A stretch of DNA of 64,000 nucleotides from Pseudomonas benzenivorans (lineage in GTDB: Bacteria > Pseudomonadota > Gammaproteobacteria > Pseudomonadales > Pseudomonadaceae): assembly GCF_024397895.1 (NCBI RefSeq), contig NZ_CP073346.1:1488001-1552000 (forward strand). The letters are read 5' to 3'. The number at the start of each line of letters is the position of its first letter. The first letter of the stretch is position 1. The notes beneath the pieces are model-generated. The model was not told the origin of the DNA, ran no database searches, and was given only the letters and a program-made list of their open reading frames with translations. Below, in pieces: positions 30,380-39,719 of this stretch. A program made the position numbers and the translations under genes.

Positions 30380-31513
30380 ATGTCCAACGTCTTTCCCAGT
30401 ATCGATCCCGATGGCCTGGTCGAGTATTCGGTGGTCTATACCGACCGCTCGCTCAACCACATGTCGCAGTCGTTCCAGCAGGTGATGAACGACATCTCGC
30501 GCACCCTCAAGCAGGTCTACAACGCCCAGGGCGTGGCCGTGGTGCCGGGCAGCGGCACCTTCGGCATGGAGGCGGTGGCGCGCCAGCTGGCGACCGGGCA
30601 GCAGTGCCTGGTCATCCGCAACGGCTGGTTCAGCTACCGCTGGAGCCAGATCTTCGAGATGGGCCAGATTCCGGCGGCCACCACGGTGCTCAAGGCCCGC
30701 CCGGTCGCCTCCGGCCGCCAGGCCGCCTTCGCGCCCGCGCCCCTCGACGAAGTGCTGGCGCGCATCGCCGCGGAACGGCCGCAGCTGGTGTGCGCGCCCC
30801 ATGTGGAAACGGCCTCCGGCATGCTCCTGCCCGATGACTACCTGCGCGCCGTGGCCGACGCCGTGCATGAGGTGGGCGGCCTGTTCGTGCTCGACTGCAT
30901 CGCCTCCGGCACCCTCTGGGTCGACATGCAGGCGTGCGGCATCGATGTGCTGGTCAGCGCGCCGCAGAAGGGCTGGAGCGGTTCGCCCTGCTGCGCCCTG
31001 GTGATGCTCAGCGAGCGCGCCCTGGCGCGGGTCGAGGCCACCCAGAGCAGCAGCTTCGCCTGCGACCTGAAGAAGTGGCTGCAGATCATGCAGGCCTACG
31101 AACAGGGTGGTCACGCCTACCACGCGACCATGCCCTGCGACGCCCTGGCGCGCTTTCGCGACGTGATGCAGGAGACCGAGGCCTACGGCTTCGCCAGGGT
31201 GCGCGACGAACAGCTCGAACTCGGCGCGCGGGTGCGCGAGCTGTTGAGCGCTCGCGGCTTCGAGAGCGTGGCTGCCGAGGGCTTCCAGGCGCCCGGCGTG
31301 GTGGTCTGCTACACCGACGACGAGGGCATCAAGAGCGGCAGGAAGTTCGCCGCCCACGGCCTGCAGACCGCCGCCGGCGTGCCCCTGCAGTGCGACGAGC
31401 CAGCCGACTTCCAGACCTTCCGCATCGGCCTGTTCGGCCTGGACAAGCTGCACAACATCGAGCGCACCGTCCGCACCCTGGAGCAGGCACTGGACCAGGT
31501 GCTGAGCGACTAG
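30380..31513 (+). CDS. PLP-dependent class V aminotransferase (alanine-glyoxylate/serine-pyruvate type)
   Basis: 377 residues of the fold-type I class V family. The Schiff-base lysine is Lys197 in VSAPQKGWSGSP, preceded by the cofactor Asp in LFVLDCIASGTLW. VVPGSGTFGMEAVAR is the cofactor phosphate-binding turn. Family members move amino groups between small amino acids and glyoxylate or pyruvate; the exact pair cannot be read. ATG at 30380 follows AGGA at 30367. It ends 8 bases from the convergent methyltransferase gene, so no terminator is visible. Confidence 0.88.
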   Translation: MSNVFPSIDPDGLVEYSVVYTDRSLNHMSQSFQQVMNDISRTLKQVYNAQGVAVVPGSGTFGMEAVARQLATGQQCLVIRNGWFSYRWSQIFEMGQIPAATTVLKARPVASGRQAAFAPAPLDEVLARIAAERPQLVCAPHVETASGMLLPDDYLRAVADAVHEVGGLFVLDCIASGTLWVDMQACGIDVLVSAPQKGWSGSPCCALVMLSERALARVEATQSSSFACDLKKWLQIMQAYEQGGHAYHATMPCDALARFRDVMQETEAYGFARVRDEQLELGARVRELLSARGFESVAAEGFQAPGVVVCYTDDEGIKSGRKFAAHGLQTAAGVPLQCDEPADFQTFRIGLFGLDKLHNIERTVRTLEQALDQVLSD

Positions 31514-31521
31514 TCGCGACC

Positions 31522-32487
31522 CTATGCCGAGGCGTCCCCGGATGACGTCTCGGCGCTGCTGAACACCAGCGCCTTGAGCCCACCCAGGGGGTCGATATCG
31601 GCGAACTCGGGCGGGTTGTCCAGGCGCTCGACAAAGCGCAATCCCGGCGCCTGCTCGGCCATCGCCTCGAGCAGGTACTCGGGACCGATGGCCGGATCGT
31701 TGAGGCACGCCAGCACGGTACCCTGGGGCGCGAGCAACTCGGGCAGGCGCCGCAGCACCTTGTGATAGTCCTGGGTCAGCACGAAGCTGCCCTTCTGGAA
31801 GGACGGCGGGTCGATGATCACCAGGTCGTAGGGCCCGGACTTCTTCACCTTGCCCCAGGACTTGAACAGTTCATGGCCGAGGAAGCTCACCCGAGCGAGG
31901 TCATGCTGGTTGAGCCGATGGTTGTCCCGGCCCCGGCTCAGCGCCGCCTTGGCCATGTCCAGGTTGACCACCTGCTCGGCGCCACCGGCGAGCGCCGCCA
32001 CCGAGAAACCGCAGGTGTAGGCAAACAGGTTGAGCACCCGCTTGCCCTGGGCATGCTCGCGCACCCAGCGGCGGCCATAACGCATGTCGAGGAACAGGCC
32101 GGTGTTCTGCTTTCTACCCAGGTCCAGCAGGAAACGCAGGCCGCCTTCGCTGATCTGCCAATGTTCGCAGGGCTCGCCCAGCAGCCACTCGCCGGGGCTG
32201 TCCGGCAGGTAGCGGTGCTGCAGCACAATCGCCTGGGCCTGGCTTGCCCGCCAGGCCGTCGACTCGGCCAACGCCAGCAGCAGCTGCCGCAGGGCGGCCA
32301 GCTCGCCCGCCTCCGGCTGGCGAAACAGCGACACCAGCAACACCCCCTGCAACCAGTCGACGGTGAGCTGCTCCAGGCCCGGCCAGCGTCGCCCGCGTCC
32401 GTGGAACAGCCGACGGGCCTCGGCCGGCGGCGGATTCAAGGCGCAGAGCAGGTGCTGGTGCAAGGTGTCGAGGGCGGTTGGATTCAT
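31522..32487 (-). CDS. class I SAM-dependent methyltransferase, RlmI/RlmL-like
   Basis: 321 residues. The Rossmann SAM site reads VLNLFAYTCGFSVAALAGGA with acidic motif II in VVNLDMAKAAL. The catalytic-type motif DLVIIDPPSFQKG is close to those of 23S rRNA methyltransferases that modify cytosine or guanine. The N-terminal ~120 residues resemble the RNA-binding part of such enzymes. A longer in-frame start exists at about 32529, but MNPTALDTLHQHLL at 32487 is the likely one. RNA target not known. Confidence 0.85.
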   Translation of the reverse strand: MNPTALDTLHQHLLCALNPPPAEARRLFHGRGRRWPGLEQLTVDWLQGVLLVSLFRQPEAGELAALRQLLLALAESTAWRASQAQAIVLQHRYLPDSPGEWLLGEPCEHWQISEGGLRFLLDLGRKQNTGLFLDMRYGRRWVREHAQGKRVLNLFAYTCGFSVAALAGGAEQVVNLDMAKAALSRGRDNHRLNQHDLARVSFLGHELFKSWGKVKKSGPYDLVIIDPPSFQKGSFVLTQDYHKVLRRLPELLAPQGTVLACLNDPAIGPEYLLEAMAEQAPGLRFVERLDNPPEFADIDPLGGLKALVFSSAETSSGDASA

Positions 32488-32619
32488 GAGCGCGTATCGC
32501 TGAGACGTGAGGCCGTATTCTAAGCGCAAGCACCGGCGTCAGTGCTCGGGAGATCCCCCGCCAGATAAAAAGCGCTTACCATTCAACGATATACCGTATG
32601 AACAGGGTGCACGCGCTCG

Positions 32620-34554
32620 ATGTTATCCGCCGTCAAACGCTACAGGCTGCAGCTCTCCGGGGCCCTGGCGCGCTACTTCCCACGCACCACCGCCTACCTG
32701 CACGCCGAACGTGAAGCCGGCCTTGTCGAGCCGCCTCCCGCCCGGAACTCGAGAAAGCCCGGCGCCGCCAGTGCCAAGAAGCCGAGCGCGCCCCGGAAAA
32801 AGTCAGCGGGAACGAGCAAGGCCGCCAAGCAGGCCAGCCCGGGCATCTACGGCCCCGCCCCGCTGCCGATCGAGGCCGGGCAGGTCCGCGCGATGCGCGA
32901 GCGGGTCGCCGCCGCCGTGGCCGCCGGGGTGATCAGCCCGCCTTCCGAGGAACAGTGGGCGATGATCCTCTGCCGCGCGCCGGCCACGCGCATCTTCGCC
33001 GGCGCCGGCTCGGGCAAGTCCACCACCCTGGTGCTGCGCGTGGTGTTCATGCTCTGTCACCTGGGCGTCGAGCCCGGTCGCCTGACGGTGATTTCCTTCA
33101 CCAACGCCTCCTGCGCCCAGCTGCGCGAGCAGTTGCTGCGGGTCCTGGAGTTCTGGCAGTACCCCTTCGACGCCGCCATGGCCCGGCAGGCGGTGCGCAC
33201 CTTCCACTCGGCGATGGCCGCCCTGGCCCGGGAAGTGCTCGACCACCCGGCCTGGTTCGAACAACTGGACGACAAGGCCGGCGGCGAGCCGGACAACCCG
33301 TTGACCAGCGCGCGCCTACGCCCGGCCCAGGAGCGCCTGCTCAAGCAGGCCTATCAGGATTGCTACGACCAGGACGCGCAGTTTCGCCAGCGGGTGCACA
33401 GCCTGCTGGGACTGCCGCCGCCCGCCGCCGACCAGCACAGCACCAAGGCGCCCCTGGACGGCTTCAAGCTGGCCGGGGAGTTCACCCCGGCGCCCTTGTA
33501 CGAGGCCTTCCATGCCCAGGCCGAGTTCATCGAAAGTATCGGCCTGCGCATCGACCGGCTGCAGCCGGCGAGCCTGTCCTGCGCGGCCGGCGAGCGCACC
33601 TTCGTCGAAGCCCTGATGCCGTTCTGGCGCTGCTTCCAGGCCTCCCTGCAGGCCCGGGGCCTGATGACTTTCAACGGCGCCTTCCAGCGCCTCACCGACA
33701 GCCTCGCCGCTGGCGCGCCCGGCCTTCCGGCCCAGGCCCTGGCGCCCTTCCAGCACTTGCTGATCGATGAATTCCAGGACATCTCGCCACAGATCGTGCA
33801 ATGGCTGCAGGCCCTGCACCGCGCCCTGCAGCGCCAGAAGCAGGCGGTCAGCCTGATGGCGATCGGCGACGACTGGCAGTCGATCTACGGCTGGCGCGGC
33901 AGCTCGCCCGAACTGTTCATGGACTTCGACAGGCATTTCCCCGGCCGCGGCCGCTCGAAGCACAGCACCATGCTCATGCTGGAAACCAACTACCGCTCCA
34001 TCGAGCCGGTGATCCGCGACGGCGAGGCGGTGCTGGCGGCGCTGGAATTCAAGAAGGCCAAGCGCAGCCAGGCGTTCAAGGCCGCGCACCCGGGCGATCA
34101 TGGCGTCAGGCTGGTATCGGGCTTCGACCTCAAGGCGCGCCTGCCGGAGCTGATCAAGGAAATCGAGGCGCAATGCCGGCATGCCGCCGCACGCCCAAGC
34201 CGCGAGCGTACCGCCGTGCTGGTCCTGAGCCGGCGCAACCAGCCCCTGCAGGCCATCCAGGCCCAGCTGGACCGCAAACTGCCGGTCAAGGCCTACACCA
34301 TCCACCGCGCCAAGGGCCTGCAGGCCGAAGTCGCCATCATCGTCGACGACTGCACGCCGCCGGAAAAGCACCCGCTGCGCAACGCCCTCTACGCCCAGTC
34401 GGGGTTCTTCCGCAACAGCTACGACCAGGCCATGCAGGACGAAAGCCTGCGCCTGGCCTATGTCGCCATCACCCGCGGCGTCAGCCGCGTGCTGTGGTTC
34501 ACCCGCAAGCCCCAGGGCGCGACCGAACTGCTGGCAAGGCGGGCCAAGGGCTGA
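32620..34554 (+). CDS. UvrD/Rep-like superfamily 1 DNA helicase
   Basis: 644 residues. Motif I is IFAGAGSGKSTTLV; Ia FTNASCAQLREQ; II LLIDEFQDISPQ; III GDDWQSIYGWRGS; IV LETNYRS; V YTIHRAKGLQAEVAII; VI LAYVAITRGVSRVLWF. All are intact. The N-terminal ~110 residues are unusual: a basic Ala/Lys-rich linker (SAKKPSAPRKKSAGTSKAAK) joins a short leader to the helicase core. Shorter than UvrD (about 720), it resembles helicase IV-like proteins. No nuclease domain is seen. Flanks give no operon partner. Confidence 0.9.
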   Translation: MLSAVKRYRLQLSGALARYFPRTTAYLHAEREAGLVEPPPARNSRKPGAASAKKPSAPRKKSAGTSKAAKQASPGIYGPAPLPIEAGQVRAMRERVAAAVAAGVISPPSEEQWAMILCRAPATRIFAGAGSGKSTTLVLRVVFMLCHLGVEPGRLTVISFTNASCAQLREQLLRVLEFWQYPFDAAMARQAVRTFHSAMAALAREVLDHPAWFEQLDDKAGGEPDNPLTSARLRPAQERLLKQAYQDCYDQDAQFRQRVHSLLGLPPPAADQHSTKAPLDGFKLAGEFTPAPLYEAFHAQAEFIESIGLRIDRLQPASLSCAAGERTFVEALMPFWRCFQASLQARGLMTFNGAFQRLTDSLAAGAPGLPAQALAPFQHLLIDEFQDISPQIVQWLQALHRALQRQKQAVSLMAIGDDWQSIYGWRGSSPELFMDFDRHFPGRGRSKHSTMLMLETNYRSIEPVIRDGEAVLAALEFKKAKRSQAFKAAHPGDHGVRLVSGFDLKARLPELIKEIEAQCRHAAARPSRERTAVLVLSRRNQPLQAIQAQLDRKLPVKAYTIHRAKGLQAEVAIIVDDCTPPEKHPLRNALYAQSGFFRNSYDQAMQDESLRLAYVAITRGVSRVLWFTRKPQGATELLARRAKG

Positions 34555-34679
34555 AGCACCCGTGAAGGCTGCCGGGTGGGGAACCTTCGTTGGAAGGGCC
34601 GGACTCGACCCGAAGCAGCCTGAGGCAACCGGCAGAAAGTGGCCAGAATCGGACGCCCACCTGTCTCGCCTCGGGCGGA

Positions 34680-34988
34680 TCAAAACTGCCGGAAAAGCGC
34701 AGCAGCCAACACTCCAGCAGCGATTGCTGGAAGCGGCTTCTTCAGCAGCAACATGGTGCCTGCCGTCGTCAGCAGGGCCAGTCGTGCGGCGTTGTCACCC
34801 TGTAGCGCCATTGGAGCCAGAAGGGCTACCAGCACCGAGCCAGACATTGCGCCGATGAATTGTTTTACTCGATAGCCAATGGGCACGAAGGACATCACAT
34901 AGACTCCGCCCCAGCGGGTTGCCAGCGTCACAAGTGCCATGAGCAGTACCAAGGCGAGGGCATCTAAACCTGCCGTTTCAATGCTCAC
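34680..34988 (-). CDS. azlD: AzlD family branched-chain amino acid exporter subunit
   Basis: 102 residues, three to four membrane segments (LALVLLMALVTLATRWGGVY; IGAMSGSVLVALLAPMAL). This is the small partner of AzlC in a branched-chain amino acid exporter (YgaH-type). I use a GTG start at 34988 (VSIETAGLDAL), which overlaps the azlC stop by 11 bases; a longer in-frame ATG at 35048 would overlap further and give a charged, unlikely N-terminus. Cotranscribed with azlC. Confidence 0.82.
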   Translation of the reverse strand: MSIETAGLDALALVLLMALVTLATRWGGVYVMSFVPIGYRVKQFIGAMSGSVLVALLAPMALQGDNAARLALLTTAGTMLLLKKPLPAIAAGVLAAALFRQF

Positions 34989-35694
34989 GCTTGTTCTCCG
35001 TCCAGATTGTTCCGACGAGTCCGCCGGCCACCGCACCCACGACGACATGGCTGTTCTCGGGAAGATACCGGTATGCCAGCAGCGACGCGCAAGCGGCGAC
35101 GATCCAGATCATCAAGATGCGCAGGTTTTTATCCCCGCCGACCACCATTGCCAACAGGAAACAGCCCATCACCATGTCCAGCCCCAGAGCCTTGGGATCA
35201 TGAATGGAACCGCCAAAAAGGACACCAAGCCAGGTGCCGGCCACCCAAGCCAGCCATAGAGCCAGGCCGCCGCCCAGCAAGAGCCCCAAGCCGGGCTGGC
35301 TGTTGCCAAACGCCTGCATTGACAGCGCCCAGTTGGCGTCGGACGCGACCAGCATCACCCCGTAGCGCTTCCTCAGGGGCAGGTGTTGCAGCCACGGATA
35401 GAGCGTTGCACCCATTAGCAAGTGGCGGGCATTGATTGCGAACACGGTGATGCTCAGGGTAAGCAGGGAGACGTCGGGGCCCCACAGCTCCAGAGCGGCG
35501 AACTGGGACGCGCCGGCAAACACAAGGGTGCTCATTGCCACGATTACGGCGTCACTCAGTCCCGCCTGGGTGGCCGCCAATCCGAAAGCCGCCCCGAATA
35601 TCGCCACAAACAGGGAAATGGGCGCCAGCTTGGTAAAACCGACCCAAACCATCCGATGGTCGAACTCATGCAGCTTGTCGGCAACCTCTGTCAT
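34978..35694 (-). CDS. azlC: AzlC family branched-chain amino acid exporter subunit
   Basis: 238 residues with about seven membrane segments. Family patterns are GFTKLAPISLFVAIFGAAFG, FAGASQFAALELWG and FAINARHLLMGATL. With AzlD it forms an exporter; the E. coli homologue YgaZH exports valine. It is divergent from a LysR gene at 35855, the probable regulator. The start ATG at 35694 leaves a 160-base promoter region. Confidence 0.9.
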   Translation of the reverse strand: MTEVADKLHEFDHRMVWVGFTKLAPISLFVAIFGAAFGLAATQAGLSDAVIVAMSTLVFAGASQFAALELWGPDVSLLTLSITVFAINARHLLMGATLYPWLQHLPLRKRYGVMLVASDANWALSMQAFGNSQPGLGLLLGGGLALWLAWVAGTWLGVLFGGSIHDPKALGLDMVMGCFLLAMVVGGDKNLRILMIWIVAACASLLAYRYLPENSHVVVGAVAGGLVGTIWTENKREH

Positions 35695-35854
35695 GTCGTG
35701 GGCACTTCCGCGTGGCGATTATTTAAATGGCACGTGCTGCGTGTCGCTAAAGGCAACACCTGACTTCGCCACTAATATGCTTCCGCTACGCACCAAAAGA
35801 AAAACGGATAAAACAGCGTTAAGCTACCTGGTAATCGAATGACCGAGTTAAACC

Positions 35855-36733
35855 ATGACGTTCCATGATCTGCAGATAGATTGGATGAAATGCTTCGTGG
35901 CCGTGGTGGATGCAGGTTCGCTATCTGGCGCCGCTCCGCAAGTGCATCGCTCTCAGTCGGCGGTCAGTATGCAGATCAAGAAGCTGGAGACGGCCCTGGG
36001 TTGTCAGCTTTTGGTGCGAGGGCCGCGCCAGCACCAGCTTACGGCTCAAGGGCAGTTGTTGCTGGGTTACGCACGGCGAATGCTTGATCTGCATGCCGAA
36101 ACCCAGGCGGCCTTCCATGGGGAGGAGCTGACGGGGCGGATTCGTCTTGGCGTACCGGATGATTACGCCGCGCGTTACCTGACACCAGCACTCAAACGCT
36201 TCGCTCCGAATTTCGGTGCGGTGGAAATCGAGTTGAACTGCGAGCAATCGACTTCCCTGATTCCCCGAGTGAAAAGCGGCAATCTTGATCTCGCCCTGGT
36301 TTCTCGTGACAACCCTCGGCATGGAGTCTTGCTGTTTCATGAGCCGATGGTCTGGGTCGGCGATGCCCAGTTCCAGGCCTGGCGACGCGACCCGCTGCCC
36401 ATCGCCGTCTATGAGGACGCCAGTCTTGCCAAGCGCAGCGCGTTGCAGTCGTTGGCACTCCAAGGGCGTCGATTCAAGGTGGTGTACAACAGCTCCAGCT
36501 TGGCGGGCCAAATTGCCGCCGTCGAAAGCGGCCTGGCGGTAGCGGTGCTTACACAATGCAGTGTTCCAGCGCACTTGAAGATCTTAGGCAGCGAGCAAGG
36601 CTTAGGCCCGCTGGAGCCCATGGAGGTCGCCGTGTTCCGAAGCGAGGCATCTCGGGGCTCGAAAGCGGTGGACAGTCTTCATGACCTTCTTATCAAGACA
36701 CTTCGACTTTCTGCCCCTCCTAAGGCGCAATAG
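35855..36733 (+). CDS. LysR-family transcriptional regulator, probable controller of azlCD
   Basis: 292 residues. HTH: WMKCFVAVVDAGSLSGAAPQ followed by HRSQSAVSMQIKKLETALGC. The effector domain follows. It is divergent from azlC. The region 35695-35854 is notably A/T-rich, consistent with a shared promoter. Its 3' end runs toward a bidirectional terminator at 36818-36852. Confidence 0.9.
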   Translation: MTFHDLQIDWMKCFVAVVDAGSLSGAAPQVHRSQSAVSMQIKKLETALGCQLLVRGPRQHQLTAQGQLLLGYARRMLDLHAETQAAFHGEELTGRIRLGVPDDYAARYLTPALKRFAPNFGAVEIELNCEQSTSLIPRVKSGNLDLALVSRDNPRHGVLLFHEPMVWVGDAQFQAWRRDPLPIAVYEDASLAKRSALQSLALQGRRFKVVYNSSSLAGQIAAVESGLAVAVLTQCSVPAHLKILGSEQGLGPLEPMEVAVFRSEASRGSKAVDSLHDLLIKTLRLSAPPKAQ

Positions 36734-36817
36734 CCACGCCATGAGAGCGTCCGCTTCGGCCGATAGCGGCCACATCAATATGTAAGCACGACTGGGTACC
36801 TGCTGCTTAAGACAACA

Positions 36818-36852
36818 AAACGGGATTGACGCCTTACGCATCAATCCCGTTT
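36818..36852. terminator. bidirectional Rho-independent terminator
   Basis: A 12-bp perfect stem AAACGGGATTGA / TCAATCCCGTTT with an 11-base loop lies between the convergent LysR gene and the NDH-2-like gene. The A and T runs on the two sides allow termination in either direction. Confidence 0.88.
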
Positions 36853-36893
36853 CAGTTTTCAACCGCGCGGCAAAGACGCAGCGGGGCAAGCGC

Positions 36894-38099
36894 TTAAGCC
36901 ACCACCGGGATCGACGGGTCAGCCGCAGCCAGGGCCGTTTTTCGATCTGCTGCCGGTGGGTAGATCCACCGGGTGTTGATCCGGGTTTTCAGCTCCTTGC
37001 CTTCCTTGCCGGTCAGTAGCACTTTGCGCGCCCAGCCTTCGGTAAATACCGCACCCCAGCCGCCCAGGTCCAGGCAGGTGACGTACTTGGCCTGGCTGTA
37101 GGCAATCGGTGCCACGCCGATCAGGTCCGCTGCGGCGTTATTGCCGGCTGAACGGCCCTGGGCTATAGCGTGTTGGCAGGTCATCAGGGCGTGATTGCCC
37201 TGGTCGTCCACAGCCGCGCAGGCGGTGTCGCCAGCGGCATAGATAGCGTCCTGGCCGAGCACCCTAAGGTTGCGGTCGACATGCAGGCGGCCATGCGAGT
37301 CGCGCTCACCCTTGATCTGCCGGGTCAGCGGTGAGGCCTTCACGCCCACGGCAAAGATCACCGTGCTGGTGGCAATGCGTTCACCATTGCCCAGCTGTAC
37401 GCCATGCTCATCGCCCCTGGAAAGCGGGCTGCCAAGCCTCCAGGTAACACCCAGGCTGGCGCTGGCTTCGGCGACGATCCCGGCAATTTCCTGGCCCATG
37501 GCACTGCCAATCTGTTTGGCCGTATCCACCACGATCACGCGGACCTGCGTCTTGTCTCCGAGGATGGCGCGCAGGCGCGCCGGCATTTCGGTGGCGGTTT
37601 CGATACCGGTAAAGCCGCCGCCGACCACCACCACGGTGTTGCGCGCCGCGCTCTCCGGCTGCCGGCCCAGGCTCTGCAGATGCGCTTCGAGTCTCTGCGC
37701 CGACTCCAGGCTGTCGACATCGAAAGTGACGCGCCCGCCTCCCTCCAGTGGCGGGCGGGCGACTTGGCTGCCGGAGGCGAGAATCAGGCGGTCATAACCC
37801 AGCTCGGCTTGGCTGCCCGAGGCGTCGCGGTAGGTCACGCGTTTGCTCTGCCCATCAATCTGCGTGGCGCTACCCTGGACGAAGCGCACGCCCACGGTAT
37901 CGAACAACGCGCCGAGCGGGGCGACGGTGCTGGCCAGGTCGGTTTCGTAGAAGCGTGGCCGCACGCGCAGTTCCGCCTGGGGCGCGAGCAGGGTGACGGC
38001 TACGTCCAGGCGTTGCTGTTGATCGAGCAGGCGCACGGCGCTGAGCGCGCTCCACATCCCACCGAACCCGGCACCGATGATCAGAATTTGCTGTTTCAT
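36894..38099 (-). CDS. NAD(P)/FAD-dependent oxidoreductase, type II NADH dehydrogenase-like
   Basis: 401 residues. Two Rossmann motifs: FAD-binding ILIIGAGFGGMWSALSAVRL and NAD-binding VVVVGGGFTGIETATEM; the FAD ribityl motif is IYAAGDTACAAVDDQGNHAL. This matches single-subunit quinone-reducing NADH dehydrogenases and related oxidoreductases. The start MKQQILIIGAG at 38099 is preferred to longer frames. It is divergent from a MocR-type regulator across a 123-base region with a palindrome and two direct repeats, suggesting shared control. Confidence 0.88.
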   Translation of the reverse strand: MKQQILIIGAGFGGMWSALSAVRLLDQQQRLDVAVTLLAPQAELRVRPRFYETDLASTVAPLGALFDTVGVRFVQGSATQIDGQSKRVTYRDASGSQAELGYDRLILASGSQVARPPLEGGGRVTFDVDSLESAQRLEAHLQSLGRQPESAARNTVVVVGGGFTGIETATEMPARLRAILGDKTQVRVIVVDTAKQIGSAMGQEIAGIVAEASASLGVTWRLGSPLSRGDEHGVQLGNGERIATSTVIFAVGVKASPLTRQIKGERDSHGRLHVDRNLRVLGQDAIYAAGDTACAAVDDQGNHALMTCQHAIAQGRSAGNNAAADLIGVAPIAYSQAKYVTCLDLGGWGAVFTEGWARKVLLTGKEGKELKTRINTRWIYPPAADRKTALAAADPSIPVVA

Positions 38100-38166
38100 G
38101 CTGTGCGATACCCTGGTGAAGAGAAAGACAATTGGCTGAGAACGGGAGTGATTCTGCCTCTGGCCT

Positions 38167-38211
38167 GGATCAACGTATTGATCCACTCTTGCTTGAGTTA
38201 ACTGATCCACT
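38167..38211. promoter_or_regulatory. candidate MocR operator: palindrome plus direct repeat
   Basis: GGATCAA-CGTA-TTGATCC (38167-38184) is a perfect 7-bp-arm palindrome, and TGATCCACT occurs at 38179-38187 and again at 38203-38211, 24 bases apart. Together they give three half-sites in the short divergent region before the MocR gene. MocR proteins are known to bind direct repeats, so this is a good candidate for autoregulation and for control of the divergent oxidoreductase gene. Confidence 0.65.
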
Positions 38212-38222
38212 TTGGAGCAGCC

Positions 38223-39719
38223 ATGCCCCCCGAGAAATCGCCACCGCAGGTGCTCTTCCTGCCTCTGGGCATGCCCGAGCCGGGCGTTAGCCTGCAACGT
38301 TGGCTGTACGAAGCGCTGCGCAGCGCCATTCTCGCCGGGCGTCTGCCGGCCGGCAGCAAGCTGCCCAGTACGCGCGCCCTGGCCGAGTACTACCAGCTGG
38401 CCCGGGGCACCGCCCAGGCGGCCTACCAGCAGCTGCTTTCCGAGGGCTATGTGGTGGCGCAGACCGGCAGCGGCACTCGGGTTTGTCAGGTGTTGCCGGA
38501 TGCCACGCTCGACGCCGGCTACGTGCGCCGCAGGGTCGAGGGCCAAGTGGAAGTCCCGCGCACGCCACCGACAACGCCGTGGATCGAGCGGCTGGATGCG
38601 ATCGATCCGGTGTTTGCGCGGCGGCAGGTGATGCCCGGGCTGCGGCCGTTCTTTCCCCACCGTGGCGACACCCAGGCGTTTCCCGTCGATCTATGGCGCA
38701 AGCTGCATATCCAGCAGTTGCGTGCATCGCGCCTGTCGATCCTGCTGGATTCGGACCCCGGCGGGCTGCCGGCGTTGCGCGCGGCCATCGCCGGCTACCT
38801 GGCCATCGCCCGCGGTGTGCAGGTGCCCGCCGAGCGCATTCTGGTGCTCAACAGCGTGCAGCAAGGCCTCGACCTCTGCCTGCGGCTGTTGGCTCCGGGC
38901 GACTCCCGGGTGTGGATGGAAGATCCCGGCTACCCCGGGGCGCGCCAGCTGATCGATGTGTCGGGCGTACAGCGGGTGGACGTGCCAGTGGACGCTTTCG
39001 GCATTCAGGTGGAAGAAGGCGTGCGCCTGGCCCCCGATGCCAGGCTGGCCTACGTCACCCCATCGCGTCAGGCGCCACTGGGTGGTGAGTTGTCGCCGGC
39101 GCGGCGGCTGGCGTTGTTGCAGTGGGCGGCGCAGCACGGTAGCTACATCTTCGAGGACGACTACGACAGCGAGTACCGCTTTATCGCCAAGCCGATTCCG
39201 GCGCTGCGCTCAATGCCGGCGGCGGAGCAGTCGGTGATTCTTGCCGGCACCTTCAGCAAGCTGCTGTTTCCCACTATCCGTCTGGCCTACCTGGTATTGC
39301 CAGAGCATTTGCTGGAAAGCTTTACCCGTGCCGCTGCGCTGATGTCGCGCCACGCCAACAGCCTGGCGCAGGCGGTGTTGGCCGACTTTATTCATGAAGG
39401 ACATTTCGACCGCCATGTGCGGCGCATGCGCAAGATCTATGCCTCACGCGCCGAGGCGTTTGCCGAGTCTGCTCGGCGTCATTGGCAAGGGCTGATCGAA
39501 GTGCCGGAAATTCGCGCCGGGCTGGATATCTCCTGCAACCTGCAGGTGGAAAGCGAGCAGGATGCCTTCGCGCGCCTGCAGGCGGCGGGTATCGATGTGC
39601 TGCCGCTGGCACGCTATTGCGTGAAACCGCGCCCACCGGGGCTGGTACTGGGTTTTGCCCCCTACGATGAACGTGCCATCGAGGACGCTGCCAAGGCTGT
39701 GGCTGTGGCATTGAGGTGA
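38223..39719 (+). CDS. MocR-family transcriptional regulator (GntR HTH fused to aminotransferase-like domain)
   Basis: 498 residues. N-terminal GntR winged helix (LAGRLPAGSKLPSTRALAEY) is joined to a fold-type I aminotransferase domain with EDDYDSEYRF and the PLP lysine Lys346 in AGTFSKLLFPTIRLAY. The PLP site looks complete, so cofactor or an aldimine may be the effector. MocR regulators usually control PLP, GABA or amino-acid genes; here the divergent gene is an NADH dehydrogenase-like flavoprotein, which is unusual. GGAG precedes the ATG at 38223. Confidence 0.92.
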   Translation: MPPEKSPPQVLFLPLGMPEPGVSLQRWLYEALRSAILAGRLPAGSKLPSTRALAEYYQLARGTAQAAYQQLLSEGYVVAQTGSGTRVCQVLPDATLDAGYVRRRVEGQVEVPRTPPTTPWIERLDAIDPVFARRQVMPGLRPFFPHRGDTQAFPVDLWRKLHIQQLRASRLSILLDSDPGGLPALRAAIAGYLAIARGVQVPAERILVLNSVQQGLDLCLRLLAPGDSRVWMEDPGYPGARQLIDVSGVQRVDVPVDAFGIQVEEGVRLAPDARLAYVTPSRQAPLGGELSPARRLALLQWAAQHGSYIFEDDYDSEYRFIAKPIPALRSMPAAEQSVILAGTFSKLLFPTIRLAYLVLPEHLLESFTRAAALMSRHANSLAQAVLADFIHEGHFDRHVRRMRKIYASRAEAFAESARRHWQGLIEVPEIRAGLDISCNLQVESEQDAFARLQAAGIDVLPLARYCVKPRPPGLVLGFAPYDERAIEDAAKAVAVALR

